8,053 nucleotides of DNA, taken from contig JALSSM010000391.1 of the NCBI GenBank assembly GCA_026984275.1, positions 1-8,053 on the forward strand, in the 5' to 3' direction. The translations under genes were made by a program, and so were the position numbers. The stretch is from Gammaproteobacteria bacterium (lineage in GTDB: Bacteria; Pseudomonadota; Gammaproteobacteria; CAJXQU01). The notes under the pieces are model-generated. The model did no database searches, had not been told where the DNA came from, and worked only from the letters and a program-made list of their open reading frames with translations. The stretch's first letter is position 1, and each line of letters opens with the position of its first letter. Below are positions 1 to 6,171 of the stretch, in pieces.

Positions 1-148
1 ACATAAAGTACTGGAGACAAAGATCAGTAGTTCTGTAAAAGTTAAAGAATCACATACAGCCGCAAAACCCATGATTTATTATCAACCTCGACACAAAATA
101 ACTGACGAATTTCAACAGTTGTTTGACGAAATCAGTAACAACGAATAG
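1..148 (+). CDS. ParA/MinD-like partitioning ATPase, C-terminal fragment (5' end outside window)
   Basis: An open frame enters at base 2 and stops at TAG 146-148, giving about 48 C-terminal residues. They read as the last strand/helix of a ParA-type ATPase: a VLETKI strand, then SVKVKESH, AAKPMIYY, and a final amphipathic helix around KITDEFQQLFDEI. Family knowledge: ParA proteins end with a conserved stretch of this pattern (an 'I..sv.v.es....pmi...p.h.l..ef..l' layout) after the deviant Walker motifs, which lie outside this window. Such ATPases bind DNA nonspecifically and position chromosomes, plasmids or protein clusters. Which cargo is served cannot be told from the tail. The gene converges with the DUF4389 gene, with one base between the two stop codons. 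Without the P-loop the assignment rests on the tail pattern only. Confidence 0.6.
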   Translation, partial: HKVLETKISSSVKVKESHTAAKPMIYYQPRHKITDEFQQLFDEISNNE

Positions 149-149
149 A

Positions 150-443
150 TCAAACTCCATTCCTATGAATTTCCTCATCATCCGGCCAGGAAGAAAATGG
201 ATAAGGCTTTTCATCTGAAACAAAGGTAAGAAATTCTACTAATTGTGAGATATATCTGGCAAGATTTCTTCCCAGAATAAATAAACGATCATTGCCCTGT
301 CCTGTCATTAGTTTCAACAAAAACTGAATCATCATAATCACATAAATGACGAACTCTGAAATATTAAAAAGGATCGCAAACAGGATCATATAGGGAAGTC
401 TGGGCCATTCACTTTTCTTAGTCTTTATCTGTCGCTCATTCAT
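150..443 (-). CDS. DUF4389 family small membrane protein
   Basis: A 97-residue protein with a charged N-terminus (about residues 1-15), one long hydrophobic stretch (about 16-46, LPYMILFAILF through MIQFLLKLMTG; one long or two short membrane segments), then a soluble tail. The signature is the QFLLKLMTG segment, then GRNLARYISQLVEFLTF and a C-terminal PYPFSSWPDD. These match the DUF4389 pattern of a membrane anchor followed by 'La.Y..q...Fltf.s...PFPF..wp'. The function of the family is not established. The ATG at 443 is preceded by GAGGA (451-455 on the complementary strand) with a 7-base spacer, so the start is well supported. An FNR-type box and a -10-like hexamer lie upstream. The gene converges on the ParA-like gene and no terminator separates them. 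Confidence 0.82.
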   Translation of the reverse strand: MNERQIKTKKSEWPRLPYMILFAILFNISEFVIYVIMMIQFLLKLMTGQGNDRLFILGRNLARYISQLVEFLTFVSDEKPYPFSSWPDDEEIHRNGV

Positions 444-473
444 TTCATATTCCTCGTTAAATTACAACAAAAA

Positions 474-479
474 CTTATA
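474..479 (-). promoter_or_regulatory. Putative -10 element of the DUF4389 gene
   Basis: Read on the minus strand, 479-474 is TATAAG (five of six matches to TATAAT). It would start transcription near 467, leaving a leader of about 24 bases before the ATG at 443, enough to include the GAGGA site at 451-455. There is no good -35 hexamer; the FNR-type box occupies that place, as expected for a class II activated promoter. The call depends on the box being functional. Confidence 0.45.
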
Positions 480-501
480 CGACCATTTGATTCATCAATA
501 G

Positions 502-515
502 TTGATTAAGATCAA
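502..515. promoter_or_regulatory. FNR/Anr-type box, perfect consensus
   Basis: TTGAT-TAAG-ATCAA matches all ten defined positions of the FNR consensus TTGATnnnnATCAA, and symmetry extends one base each side (501-516). It sits in the 203-base gap between the divergent DUF4389 gene and the broken ligase gene. Its centre (508.5) is 32 bases from the centre of TATAAG (474-479, minus strand), the distance expected when an activator sits at about -41.5. This favours oxygen-responsive activation of the DUF4389 gene. On the plus strand a weaker TATCGT (537-542) lies at almost the same distance, so dual control is possible. No fnr/anr gene is in the window. Confidence 0.72.
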
Positions 516-646
516 CAGGTTCGTCTTTTATACGATTATCGTTGATGGATGTATTCAGCAGTGGACTATACTGGGAATTAGATAGTTTCGGTTTTATTCG
601 ATCTGGAAACTGATCCTTAGCTGATAATTTGTATGGAGGGCTAAAC

Positions 647-1303
647 GTGGCTAGTACCTTCGTTCCTGATAGAGAAACTGATAAGACAGAGAAACTCTTA
701 TCTGTCGTCAGTCAACTTTTGTCTGAACTTCACCCTCAGAATACCCTGGCTGCTGACAAATTAAAATTGAACAGCTCTCTGGATCGAGATCTGGGTCTCG
801 ACAGCCTCTCTCGTGTTGAACTCATGATTCGCCTTGAGCGTGCTTTCGATGTCGATCTGCCGGAGGACCTGCTGGCTGATGCCGAGACTGTCGAAGATCT
901 GTTACTGGCCATCCTTCCTGCTCATCTATCGCAAGTCCATGTACTTAAAGGAGAGCATTTTCAAGATGAGCAAGAGGATGTCACTGGACTTCCAGCAAAT
1001 GCAGAAACCCTGCTCGAAATGCTCGATTGGCATCTTTCAGCACATCCAGAACGAACGCATATCTATCTATATGGTGAAGACAGTGAGCCCGAAAAAATTA
1101 CCTATGCTGATCTACACAAAGGTGCAAGAAAAATTGCGTTTGGGCTTCAGGCCAGAGATCTGATACCTGGGGCAAGAGTTGCGATCATGCTACCAACCGG
1201 CCGCGATTATCTACATAGCTTTTTCTCGCTACTGGAGAGGCACTGCCGACAGATGAAACTGATCAGCACGCACTTGAGCATGTTGCCTGCGGTCATCCAC
1301 TGA
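647..1303 (+). CDS. Acyl carrier domain plus truncated start of AMP-binding ligase (5' fragment of broken gene)
   Basis: The start is GTG 647: GGAGGG at 635-640 lies six bases upstream. An in-frame TTG at 629 has no such site, and the ATG at 633 is out of frame. Residues ~15-85 form a phosphopantetheine carrier domain with the signature GLDSLSRVEL; Ser53 is the expected attachment residue. The domain is complete and could fold alone. After a linker, about residues 105-195 match the beginning of an AMP-dependent ligase (ITYADLHKGARKIAFGLQ, then ARVAIMLPTGRDY). The last ~25 residues (from LLERHCRQMK) have no family resemblance and come from reading past the deletion join to the TGA at 1301-1303. 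No adenylation motif is present, so this fragment cannot activate acyl groups. Confidence 0.7.
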   Translation: MASTFVPDRETDKTEKLLSVVSQLLSELHPQNTLAADKLKLNSSLDRDLGLDSLSRVELMIRLERAFDVDLPEDLLADAETVEDLLLAILPAHLSQVHVLKGEHFQDEQEDVTGLPANAETLLEMLDWHLSAHPERTHIYLYGEDSEPEKITYADLHKGARKIAFGLQARDLIPGARVAIMLPTGRDYLHSFFSLLERHCRQMKLISTHLSMLPAVIH

Positions 1304-1416
1304 AAGGTTATCAGATCCGTATCGTCGATAATGCCGGCAGAGAACAGCCCGATCGCCATGAAGGAGAGATTGAATTTCAGGGACCATCAACGACAAAAGG
1401 TTATTACAACAATACA

Positions 1417-2655
1417 GTGGCGACAGAAAAACTGTTTGATGGTGAATGGCTTGCTACAGGCGACCGGGGCTATATCGCTAAGGGTGATCTTTATCTGACC
1501 AGCCGTTCAAAAGATCTGATCATTCGTGGCGGACGCAATATATACCCTTATGAACTAGAAGAGATTATTGGCAATCTTGATGGTGTTCGAAAAGGTTGTG
1601 TCGCTATTTTCGGCAGTCGGGATCAGCCCACAGGAACCGAGAAACTGGTCATCGTGGCTGAGACTCGCGAACCGGAATCCGCTCATGATGCCTTACGTCA
1701 GATGATAATTAACGCATCCATTGATCTGCTCGGAATGCCCCCGGATGAAGTGATACTGGCACTACCTCAGATGGTGCTTAAGACCTCCAGCGGCAAGATC
1801 CGCCGTTCTGCAATATGCGAACTTCATGAAAAAGGATTGCTGCATAAGAAACATCGATCAATTGTGATGCAAATAACCCGACTTGTTTTCGGTGCCATCG
1901 TTCCCCGTTGGCGCCAACTACGCCATACACTGTCACGAAACCTCTATGCTTACTATACAAAAATCATTTTCTGGCTACTGGTCCCTATCGTTTGGTTGCT
2001 GGTAACACGCTTGCCAGGGCTAAAATTGCGCTGGTGGTTGATTCATAAAAGTGCACGTCTGTTATTCAGGTTGGCTGGTATTCCGATTAAGGTAGAAGGG
2101 CTTGAAAATCTACCGGATGAACCTTCTGTTATCGTCGCTAATCATTCCAGCTACCTTGATAGCCTGGTGCTGGTGGCTGTGTTACCCGGTGAACCAGTAT
2201 TTGTTGCCAAAAGAGAGCTGAAAAAAAAGTTTTTTCCGCGTGTATTTCTTAAACGTATTGGTGCAGTTTATGTTGATCGTATTGACAGACAACGAGGTGT
2301 CGTGGATGCACGCCAGACTGTTAAGGCACTACATAATGATCAGTCCTTAATCTATTACCCGGAAGGCACATTGGTACGAGCACCCGGACTACTACCATTT
2401 CACATGGGGGCTTTTATTGCAGCAGCCGAAGCAATGGCTCCTGTTGTTCCCGTCGTGATTCATGGCACTCGTTCTATCCTGCGATCGGGTTCATGGTTCC
2501 CTCATTATGGAGCTGTACATGTTCAGGTTTGTGATCCTGTTCGACCGGAAAGTCATGACTGGATCTCAGCAGTGAAAATACGTGATGGATCTCGTAAAAC
2601 GATCCTCAGGCACCTTGATGAACCCGATCTTGCTAACAGGCCATCAATTTTATGA
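1417..2655 (+). CDS. Ligase C-terminus plus PlsC-type acyltransferase (3' fragment of broken gene)
   Basis: This frame is open from 1219, but the first usable start is GTG 1417, which has no ribosome binding site; expression is therefore doubtful. Numbered from 1417: residues 10-140 hold late ligase motifs (LATGDRGY; SRSKDLIIRGGRNIYP; KTSSGKIRR with Lys127 as the usual catalytic lysine). A hydrophobic segment (about 183-198, IIFWLLVPIVWLLV) probably anchors it to the membrane. Residues ~225-390 are a PlsC/LPLAT acyltransferase with the NHSSYLD motif (His243, Asp248), acceptor-binding YPEGT (Glu316) and GLLPFHMGAF. All acyltransferase motifs look intact, so this half may still work if translated. 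The family transfers acyl groups to lysophosphatidate or related lipids. Confidence 0.72.
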   Translation: MATEKLFDGEWLATGDRGYIAKGDLYLTSRSKDLIIRGGRNIYPYELEEIIGNLDGVRKGCVAIFGSRDQPTGTEKLVIVAETREPESAHDALRQMIINASIDLLGMPPDEVILALPQMVLKTSSGKIRRSAICELHEKGLLHKKHRSIVMQITRLVFGAIVPRWRQLRHTLSRNLYAYYTKIIFWLLVPIVWLLVTRLPGLKLRWWLIHKSARLLFRLAGIPIKVEGLENLPDEPSVIVANHSSYLDSLVLVAVLPGEPVFVAKRELKKKFFPRVFLKRIGAVYVDRIDRQRGVVDARQTVKALHNDQSLIYYPEGTLVRAPGLLPFHMGAFIAAAEAMAPVVPVVIHGTRSILRSGSWFPHYGAVHVQVCDPVRPESHDWISAVKIRDGSRKTILRHLDEPDLANRPSIL

Positions 2656-2721
2656 AATTTGTATCAATGGAATACACACTCCATTATATTGATCTTTGAT
2701 TAAAACAATGTAAAAGCATAT
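2656..2721. other. Short intergenic region with a weak inverted repeat
   Basis: This AT-rich 66-base gap contains AATGGA (2666-2671) and TCCATT (2680-2685), a six-base inverted repeat with an eight-base loop. No T run follows, so it is not a convincing intrinsic terminator. I found no well-spaced promoter and no strong ribosome binding site before the next ATG at 2722. Confidence 0.3.
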
Positions 2722-4290
2722 ATGGCAAAACAGATTAATAATCTTCTCAACATGCTAGAGGCTCTTCAAAATAAAAACTGTTTTGATCACCCTGTTGATA
2801 AATTTAATTTAATTGAGACTCATATTTCGTATGTACTTTTAACAGGTCCTTTTGCCTATAAATTCAAAAAAAGTATTGCTCTCGGTTTTCTTGACTTTAG
2901 CACATTGGAAAAACGTAAATTTTATCTGGATCAGGAGTACCGATTAAATAAACGACTTGCTTCTGATCTGTATCTTGGTGTCGTATCGATCACAGGGTCT
3001 GAATCAAATCCTTCCTTAAAAAAGACAGGTGCTCCCGTTATTGAATATGCTCTGAAGATGTCGCAATTTCGGGTTGAGGATCAACTCGATAAGCTGCTGG
3101 ATGAAAACAGGCTGTTGCCTGATCACATTGATGATCTGGCAAAAGTCATTGCTAATTTTCATACTTCACTGAAACCGGCTGGAATGGATACTGATTTTGG
3201 TAATATTGACCAAATTCGTTACCCGGTCATGGAGAACTTCGATCAGATCAAACCGGAAACTGGAGAACATGATCTGGTGAATACATTATCTGATCTGAAA
3301 CAATGGAGTTCTGATCAACTGCTCAAAATGGATAAAGTCTTTCTGCAACGAAAACAACAGGGCTTTATAAGGGAGTGTCATGGGGACATGCATCTTAGTA
3401 ATATGGTTTTGATCGATAACAAAGTAACTATTTTTGACTGTATCGAATTTAATGAATCCTTTCGCTGGATTGATGTATTTAGTGATATTGCTTTTGTATT
3501 GATGGATCTGGACTTCCGTAAACGTAATGATCTTTCGAACAGATTACTGAATGACTATCTGGAAAACACGGGGGATTATGGAGGCCTGGAAATACTAAGA
3601 TTTTATTGTATTTATCGTTCAATGGTTCGCGCAAAAGTAGCTGATATTCAACGCAAACAAACTCAGGATATACTCTTCCGAAAAGAGCTTACTCAAAAAC
3701 TATACGATCATGTATCTTTAGCAGAAAATTATCGGCAAAATAAGCACCCCGTGTTTCTTTGTATAACACATGGTTTTTCTGGATCCGGGAAAACCACCTG
3801 TACGAAACAACTTGTTAACCTGATTAATGCAATTCAGATTCGATCAGATGTCGAGAGGAAGCGACTTTTTGATCTCAATGCTCAAATACGAGCACAGAAT
3901 AAAACAGAAAAAGGTCTCTATCAGGAAGACATCACTAAAAAGACCTATGACCAACTGGCTAGACTTTCTCGACTAATAATCAAAGCAGGCTACCCCGTCG
4001 TTGTAGACGCTACTTTTCTTAATAAAGAAAAACGTGATCAGTTTAAAAAGTTAGCGAAGGAATTATCCATTCCGTTTCACATTTTAAATTTTACCGCCTC
4101 AATCAAAACACTGGCACAAAGGATTATAAAAAGAAATTCGATTGGGGAGGATGCTTCAGATGCTGATCTGGCCATACTCAAACATCAGCTGGAAAATCAT
4201 GATGAATTCCAACCAGAAGAAAAGCAGCATATCCTGATTATCAACACTGAGAAAACATTTAATCCAGCCAGGGTTATTAAACGGCTATGA
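2722..4290 (+). CDS. Bifunctional APH-like kinase / P-loop ATP-binding protein
   Basis: A 522-residue, two-domain protein. Residues ~20-340 resemble the aminoglycoside phosphotransferase-like kinase fold: HGDMHLSN (His220, Asp222, Asn227) is the catalytic loop, and IFDCIEFN, then DVFSDIAFVLMDLDF, is the metal-binding region. Residues ~345-520 form a small P-loop kinase domain with GFSGSGKTT (Gly351-Thr359) as Walker A, near the start of that half. VVVDATFLNKEKR resembles the nucleotide-kinase/Zeta-like lid region. The order and length fit a widespread family usually named 'bifunctional aminoglycoside phosphotransferase/ATP-binding protein'. Its physiological substrate is not established, and resistance to aminoglycosides should not be assumed. 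The start at ATG 2722 is used because it is the first in frame and keeps the N-terminal helix; it has no clear Shine-Dalgarno site. The stop overlaps a perfect palindrome. Confidence 0.85.
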   Translation: MAKQINNLLNMLEALQNKNCFDHPVDKFNLIETHISYVLLTGPFAYKFKKSIALGFLDFSTLEKRKFYLDQEYRLNKRLASDLYLGVVSITGSESNPSLKKTGAPVIEYALKMSQFRVEDQLDKLLDENRLLPDHIDDLAKVIANFHTSLKPAGMDTDFGNIDQIRYPVMENFDQIKPETGEHDLVNTLSDLKQWSSDQLLKMDKVFLQRKQQGFIRECHGDMHLSNMVLIDNKVTIFDCIEFNESFRWIDVFSDIAFVLMDLDFRKRNDLSNRLLNDYLENTGDYGGLEILRFYCIYRSMVRAKVADIQRKQTQDILFRKELTQKLYDHVSLAENYRQNKHPVFLCITHGFSGSGKTTCTKQLVNLINAIQIRSDVERKRLFDLNAQIRAQNKTEKGLYQEDITKKTYDQLARLSRLIIKAGYPVVVDATFLNKEKRDQFKKLAKELSIPFHILNFTASIKTLAQRIIKRNSIGEDASDADLAILKHQLENHDEFQPEEKQHILIINTEKTFNPARVIKRL

Positions 4291-4304
4291 CATGATCCAT
4301 GTCA
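4288..4304. repeat. 17-base palindrome TGACATG-ATC-CATGTCA
   Basis: Perfect seven-base arms surround a three-base centre. Its first three bases are the TGA stop of the preceding gene. It lies six bases before the larger inverted repeat that overlaps the next gene's ribosome binding site. It could be an operator for a dimeric regulator or a small RNA hairpin. No T run follows, so a terminator is unlikely. Confidence 0.55.
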
Positions 4305-4309
4305 CAAAC

Positions 4310-4351
4310 TCACCTCTTCTTTTGGTATATAAAATATAAAAGAAGAGGTGA
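4310..4351. promoter_or_regulatory. 14-bp perfect inverted repeat that sequesters the ribosome binding site
   Basis: Left arm TCACCTCTTCTTTT (4310-4323) is exactly complementary to the right arm AAAAGAAGAGGTGA (4338-4351), with a 14-base AT-rich loop (4324-4337). The right arm contains the GAGG (4345-4348) that is the ribosome binding site for ATG 4357, so in RNA the stem would hide it. There is no T tail on either strand, which argues against a terminator. The loop contains TATAAA, so in DNA the repeat could also be an operator straddling a -10 element. The repeat is certain; the function is inferred. Confidence 0.6.
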
Positions 4352-4356
4352 TCGTT

Positions 4357-4968
4357 ATGACAATATCTGATCCAGGTGGTTTAGTTTCGCTTGATATAAG
4401 CACTCCTATATGGGATCGGTTTTTTATGGTTGCACCATTAGTTTTGATTGGTACATGTGAAAAAAACGGTGACATTGATCTGGCTCCAAAACATATGGTG
4501 ATGCCCATGGGTTGGGATAATTACATCGGATTTGTCTGTACCGAGAGGCACAACACATATAAAAATATTAGACGTAGTGGCGAGTTTACTGTCAGCTTCC
4601 CGCGACCATCTCAATTGTTATACACAAGTCTTGCAGCATCACCACGTTGTGGAACTAAAAATGAAAAATCAAGCCTGGCTGTTCTACCAACATTTCCTGC
4701 AAAAACAATCAAATGTGATTTTATTAAAGATGCCTACCTGTTTTTTGAATGTAGACACTACAAAACAATCGATGGGTTTGGTATCAACAGCCTGGTAACA
4801 GGTGAAATTATGGCTGCCTATGTAGATAAAAATGCTCAAAGGATCTCTGATCTTGATGATCAGGATCTGATCCATGACTCACCATTGCTGGCTTATTTGC
4901 ACCCAGGAAGATTTGCCACAATTGATACTTCTAACTCCTTCCCTTTTCCTTCCGGGATGAAAAAATAG
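4357..4968 (+). CDS. Flavin reductase-like (FMN-binding split barrel) protein
   Basis: A 203-residue cytosolic protein of the flavin reductase-like domain family. Recognisable blocks are PLVLIGTCEKNGDIDLAPKH (about 26-45, the first strands of the split barrel), then YIGFVCTERHNTYKNI and GEFTVSFP (about 51-80), and a C-terminal GFGINSLVTGEIMAAYV followed by SPLLAYLHPGRFATI. Relatives bind FMN and reduce flavin with NAD(P)H or supply a partner monooxygenase; no monooxygenase is in the window. The start is ATG 4357, eight bases after GAGG 4345-4348; a GTG at 4348 overlaps that site and is rejected. It is the first gene of a same-strand set, with the M20 gene starting 11 bases after its stop. The inverted repeat over its ribosome binding site suggests control of translation or transcription. 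Confidence 0.82.
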   Translation: MTISDPGGLVSLDISTPIWDRFFMVAPLVLIGTCEKNGDIDLAPKHMVMPMGWDNYIGFVCTERHNTYKNIRRSGEFTVSFPRPSQLLYTSLAASPRCGTKNEKSSLAVLPTFPAKTIKCDFIKDAYLFFECRHYKTIDGFGINSLVTGEIMAAYVDKNAQRISDLDDQDLIHDSPLLAYLHPGRFATIDTSNSFPFPSGMKK

Positions 4969-4979
4969 TTGACTATAAA

Positions 4980-6137
4980 ATGCAGAAACACGGTGAACAA
5001 ATACTTGAGTTTCTACAAAATCAGCAACCTGACATAGTGGCCTTTCTGAAAAGAATGACACTGGCAGAATCACCTTCCTCTGTTGCAGAATCTCAGGATC
5101 GTGTCCATGACATCCTTGCGGAATACTTAAAGAAGCTTGATTTTAAAACCAGACCTGTGAGCGGAAAGACAACTGGACGTCACCTTTATGCAAGCCCAAT
5201 GAATCGAAAGCGGTATAGTAAAAATCAGCTACTGCTGGGACATTATGACACTGTCTGGCCTCTCGGAACCCTTGATGAAATGCCTTTCGTGGTAAAAGAA
5301 AATATTATTAAGGGTCCAGGTGTGTTTGATATGAAAGGTGGTCTTGCTCAAATTGTCTTCGCCTTGCAGGCTATTCAAGCCCTTGAACTACCACTTCACC
5401 TGACACCTGTTATTTTTGTTAATGGTGACGAGGAAATTGGAAGTCGTGATTCCAGGCGGTACATTCAAATGCTGGCAAAACGAGTACAACGAAGTTTTGT
5501 ACTGGAACCTTCTATGGGATCTGCAGGTGTTCTCAAAACTGCCCGCAAAGGAGTGGCTCGTTATACGATCAACATACAGGGTAAGGCCGCACATGCTGGA
5601 CTTGATCCAGAATCTGGAGCCAGTGCTATTCACGAACTATCTTTTATCATCCAGCAATTGTTCAGTTTAAATGATCAGGAAAAAGGCATCTCAGTCAACG
5701 TCGGTACCATTGATGGTGGCCTGCGACCCAATGTTATAGCACCAACCAGCCAGGCCGTGGTTGATGTGCGTGTCCAGACACAAGTGGATGCAGAAAATAT
5801 TGAAAAAGTGATCTTCGCATTAAAACCACAGGTGCCGGGTGTAACTTTAAGTATTGAGGGCGGGATCGGCAGGCCAGCATTAGAACCGACACAAGAAAAT
5901 CATGCACTATGGATGTTGGCACAGGATCTCGGAAAAGAGATTGGTCTTGAACTTGAAGAAGGCATGGCTGGCGGAGGTTCTGATGGAAACATTACAAGTC
6001 AATACACGGCCACTCTGGATGGACTTGGGCCTGTCGGTGATGGTGCACATGCCCATCACGAATTTTTGTATATTGATAAAACAATCGAGCGTGCTGCCTT
6101 GTTAACATTGTTACTAATCTCGCCGCCAGTCTTGTAA
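4980..6137 (+). CDS. M20 family zinc metallopeptidase / amidohydrolase (carboxypeptidase G2-like)
   Basis: A 385-residue protein with the full M20 metal and catalytic set: GHYDTVW (His88, Asp90), GVFDMKGG (Asp117), GDEEIGS (catalytic Glu151, metal Glu152), LEPS (Glu176), the dimerisation-domain GKAAHAG (His205) and a C-terminal GAHAHHE (His357 the likely last zinc ligand). The order and spacing are closest to glutamate carboxypeptidase/carboxypeptidase G2 members, which cleave C-terminal glutamate or deacylate N-acyl amino acids. There is no signal peptide, so it acts in the cytoplasm. ATG 4980 has no clear ribosome binding site and lies 11 bases after the previous stop, suggesting translational coupling. 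Substrate is unknown; the DUF1611 neighbour hints at an N-acylated or peptide-bound amino acid such as glutamate, which is an inference. Confidence 0.88.
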   Translation: MQKHGEQILEFLQNQQPDIVAFLKRMTLAESPSSVAESQDRVHDILAEYLKKLDFKTRPVSGKTTGRHLYASPMNRKRYSKNQLLLGHYDTVWPLGTLDEMPFVVKENIIKGPGVFDMKGGLAQIVFALQAIQALELPLHLTPVIFVNGDEEIGSRDSRRYIQMLAKRVQRSFVLEPSMGSAGVLKTARKGVARYTINIQGKAAHAGLDPESGASAIHELSFIIQQLFSLNDQEKGISVNVGTIDGGLRPNVIAPTSQAVVDVRVQTQVDAENIEKVIFALKPQVPGVTLSIEGGIGRPALEPTQENHALWMLAQDLGKEIGLELEEGMAGGGSDGNITSQYTATLDGLGPVGDGAHAHHEFLYIDKTIERAALLTLLLISPPVL

Positions 6138-6157
6138 ATACCTGATGGCAACAAAAC

Positions 6158-6166
6158 AGGAGGTGA
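6158..6166 (+). promoter_or_regulatory. Strong ribosome binding site that fixes the DUF1611 start
   Basis: AGGAGGTGA is fully complementary to the usual 16S 3' end and lies five bases before ATG 6172. It falls inside what would be codons if ATG 6145 were used, so the longer start is unlikely. Confidence 0.85.
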
Positions 6167-6171
6167 AGCTC

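Larger units (their letters stand above)
647..2655 (+). pseudogene. Broken ACP / AMP-binding ligase / PlsC acyltransferase fusion gene
   Basis: Two frames together make one recognisable protein with its middle missing. Frame A (647-1303) carries a phosphopantetheine-carrier domain and the first ~100 residues of an AMP-binding (acyl-CoA synthetase/FAAL-like) domain, up to GRDYLHSFFS. Homology then jumps, at about 1229-1236, to frame B, which resumes at GEALPTDETD and runs through the ligase C-terminus into a PlsC acyltransferase ending at 2655. The lost part includes the P-loop-like SGSTG..KG motif and the YG.xE motif, perhaps 250-300 residues judging from the family, and the join changes frame. 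The bases CTACTGG fit both sides, so a short-homology deletion is plausible. The intact protein would load a fatty acid onto its own carrier and pass it to a lyso-phospholipid or similar acceptor. A collapsed assembly or sequencing error is the alternative. Confidence 0.78.

Noticed and set aside
629..646. TTG 629 as the start of the carrier-domain gene
   Set aside because: GGAGGG (635-640) would fall inside the coding region; it is ideally placed for GTG 647 instead.
2666..2685. Terminator after the broken acyltransferase gene
   Set aside because: The arms are only six bases with an eight-base loop and no T tail; too weak to call.
2722..4290. Aminoglycoside resistance gene
   Set aside because: The catalytic loop is APH-like, but the fused P-loop domain marks a different housekeeping-type family, and nothing nearby suggests a resistance cassette.
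4310..4351. Intrinsic terminator for the APH-like gene
   Set aside because: The stem is long but AT-rich near the loop and is not followed by a T run on either strand.
4302..4508. Minus-strand reading frame opposite the start of the flavin reductase gene
   Set aside because: It lies inside a gene with clear family motifs, has no recognisable domain, and ends within the inverted repeat; it is a shadow frame.
5388..5670. Overlapping frames on both strands inside the M20 gene
   Set aside because: The M20 frame carries every family motif through this region; the other frames have no domain and no ribosome binding site.
6145..6171. Longer start for the DUF1611 protein at ATG 6145
   Set aside because: The ideal ribosome binding site at 6158-6166 lies downstream of it and points to ATG 6172. 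No ribosome binding site precedes 6145.
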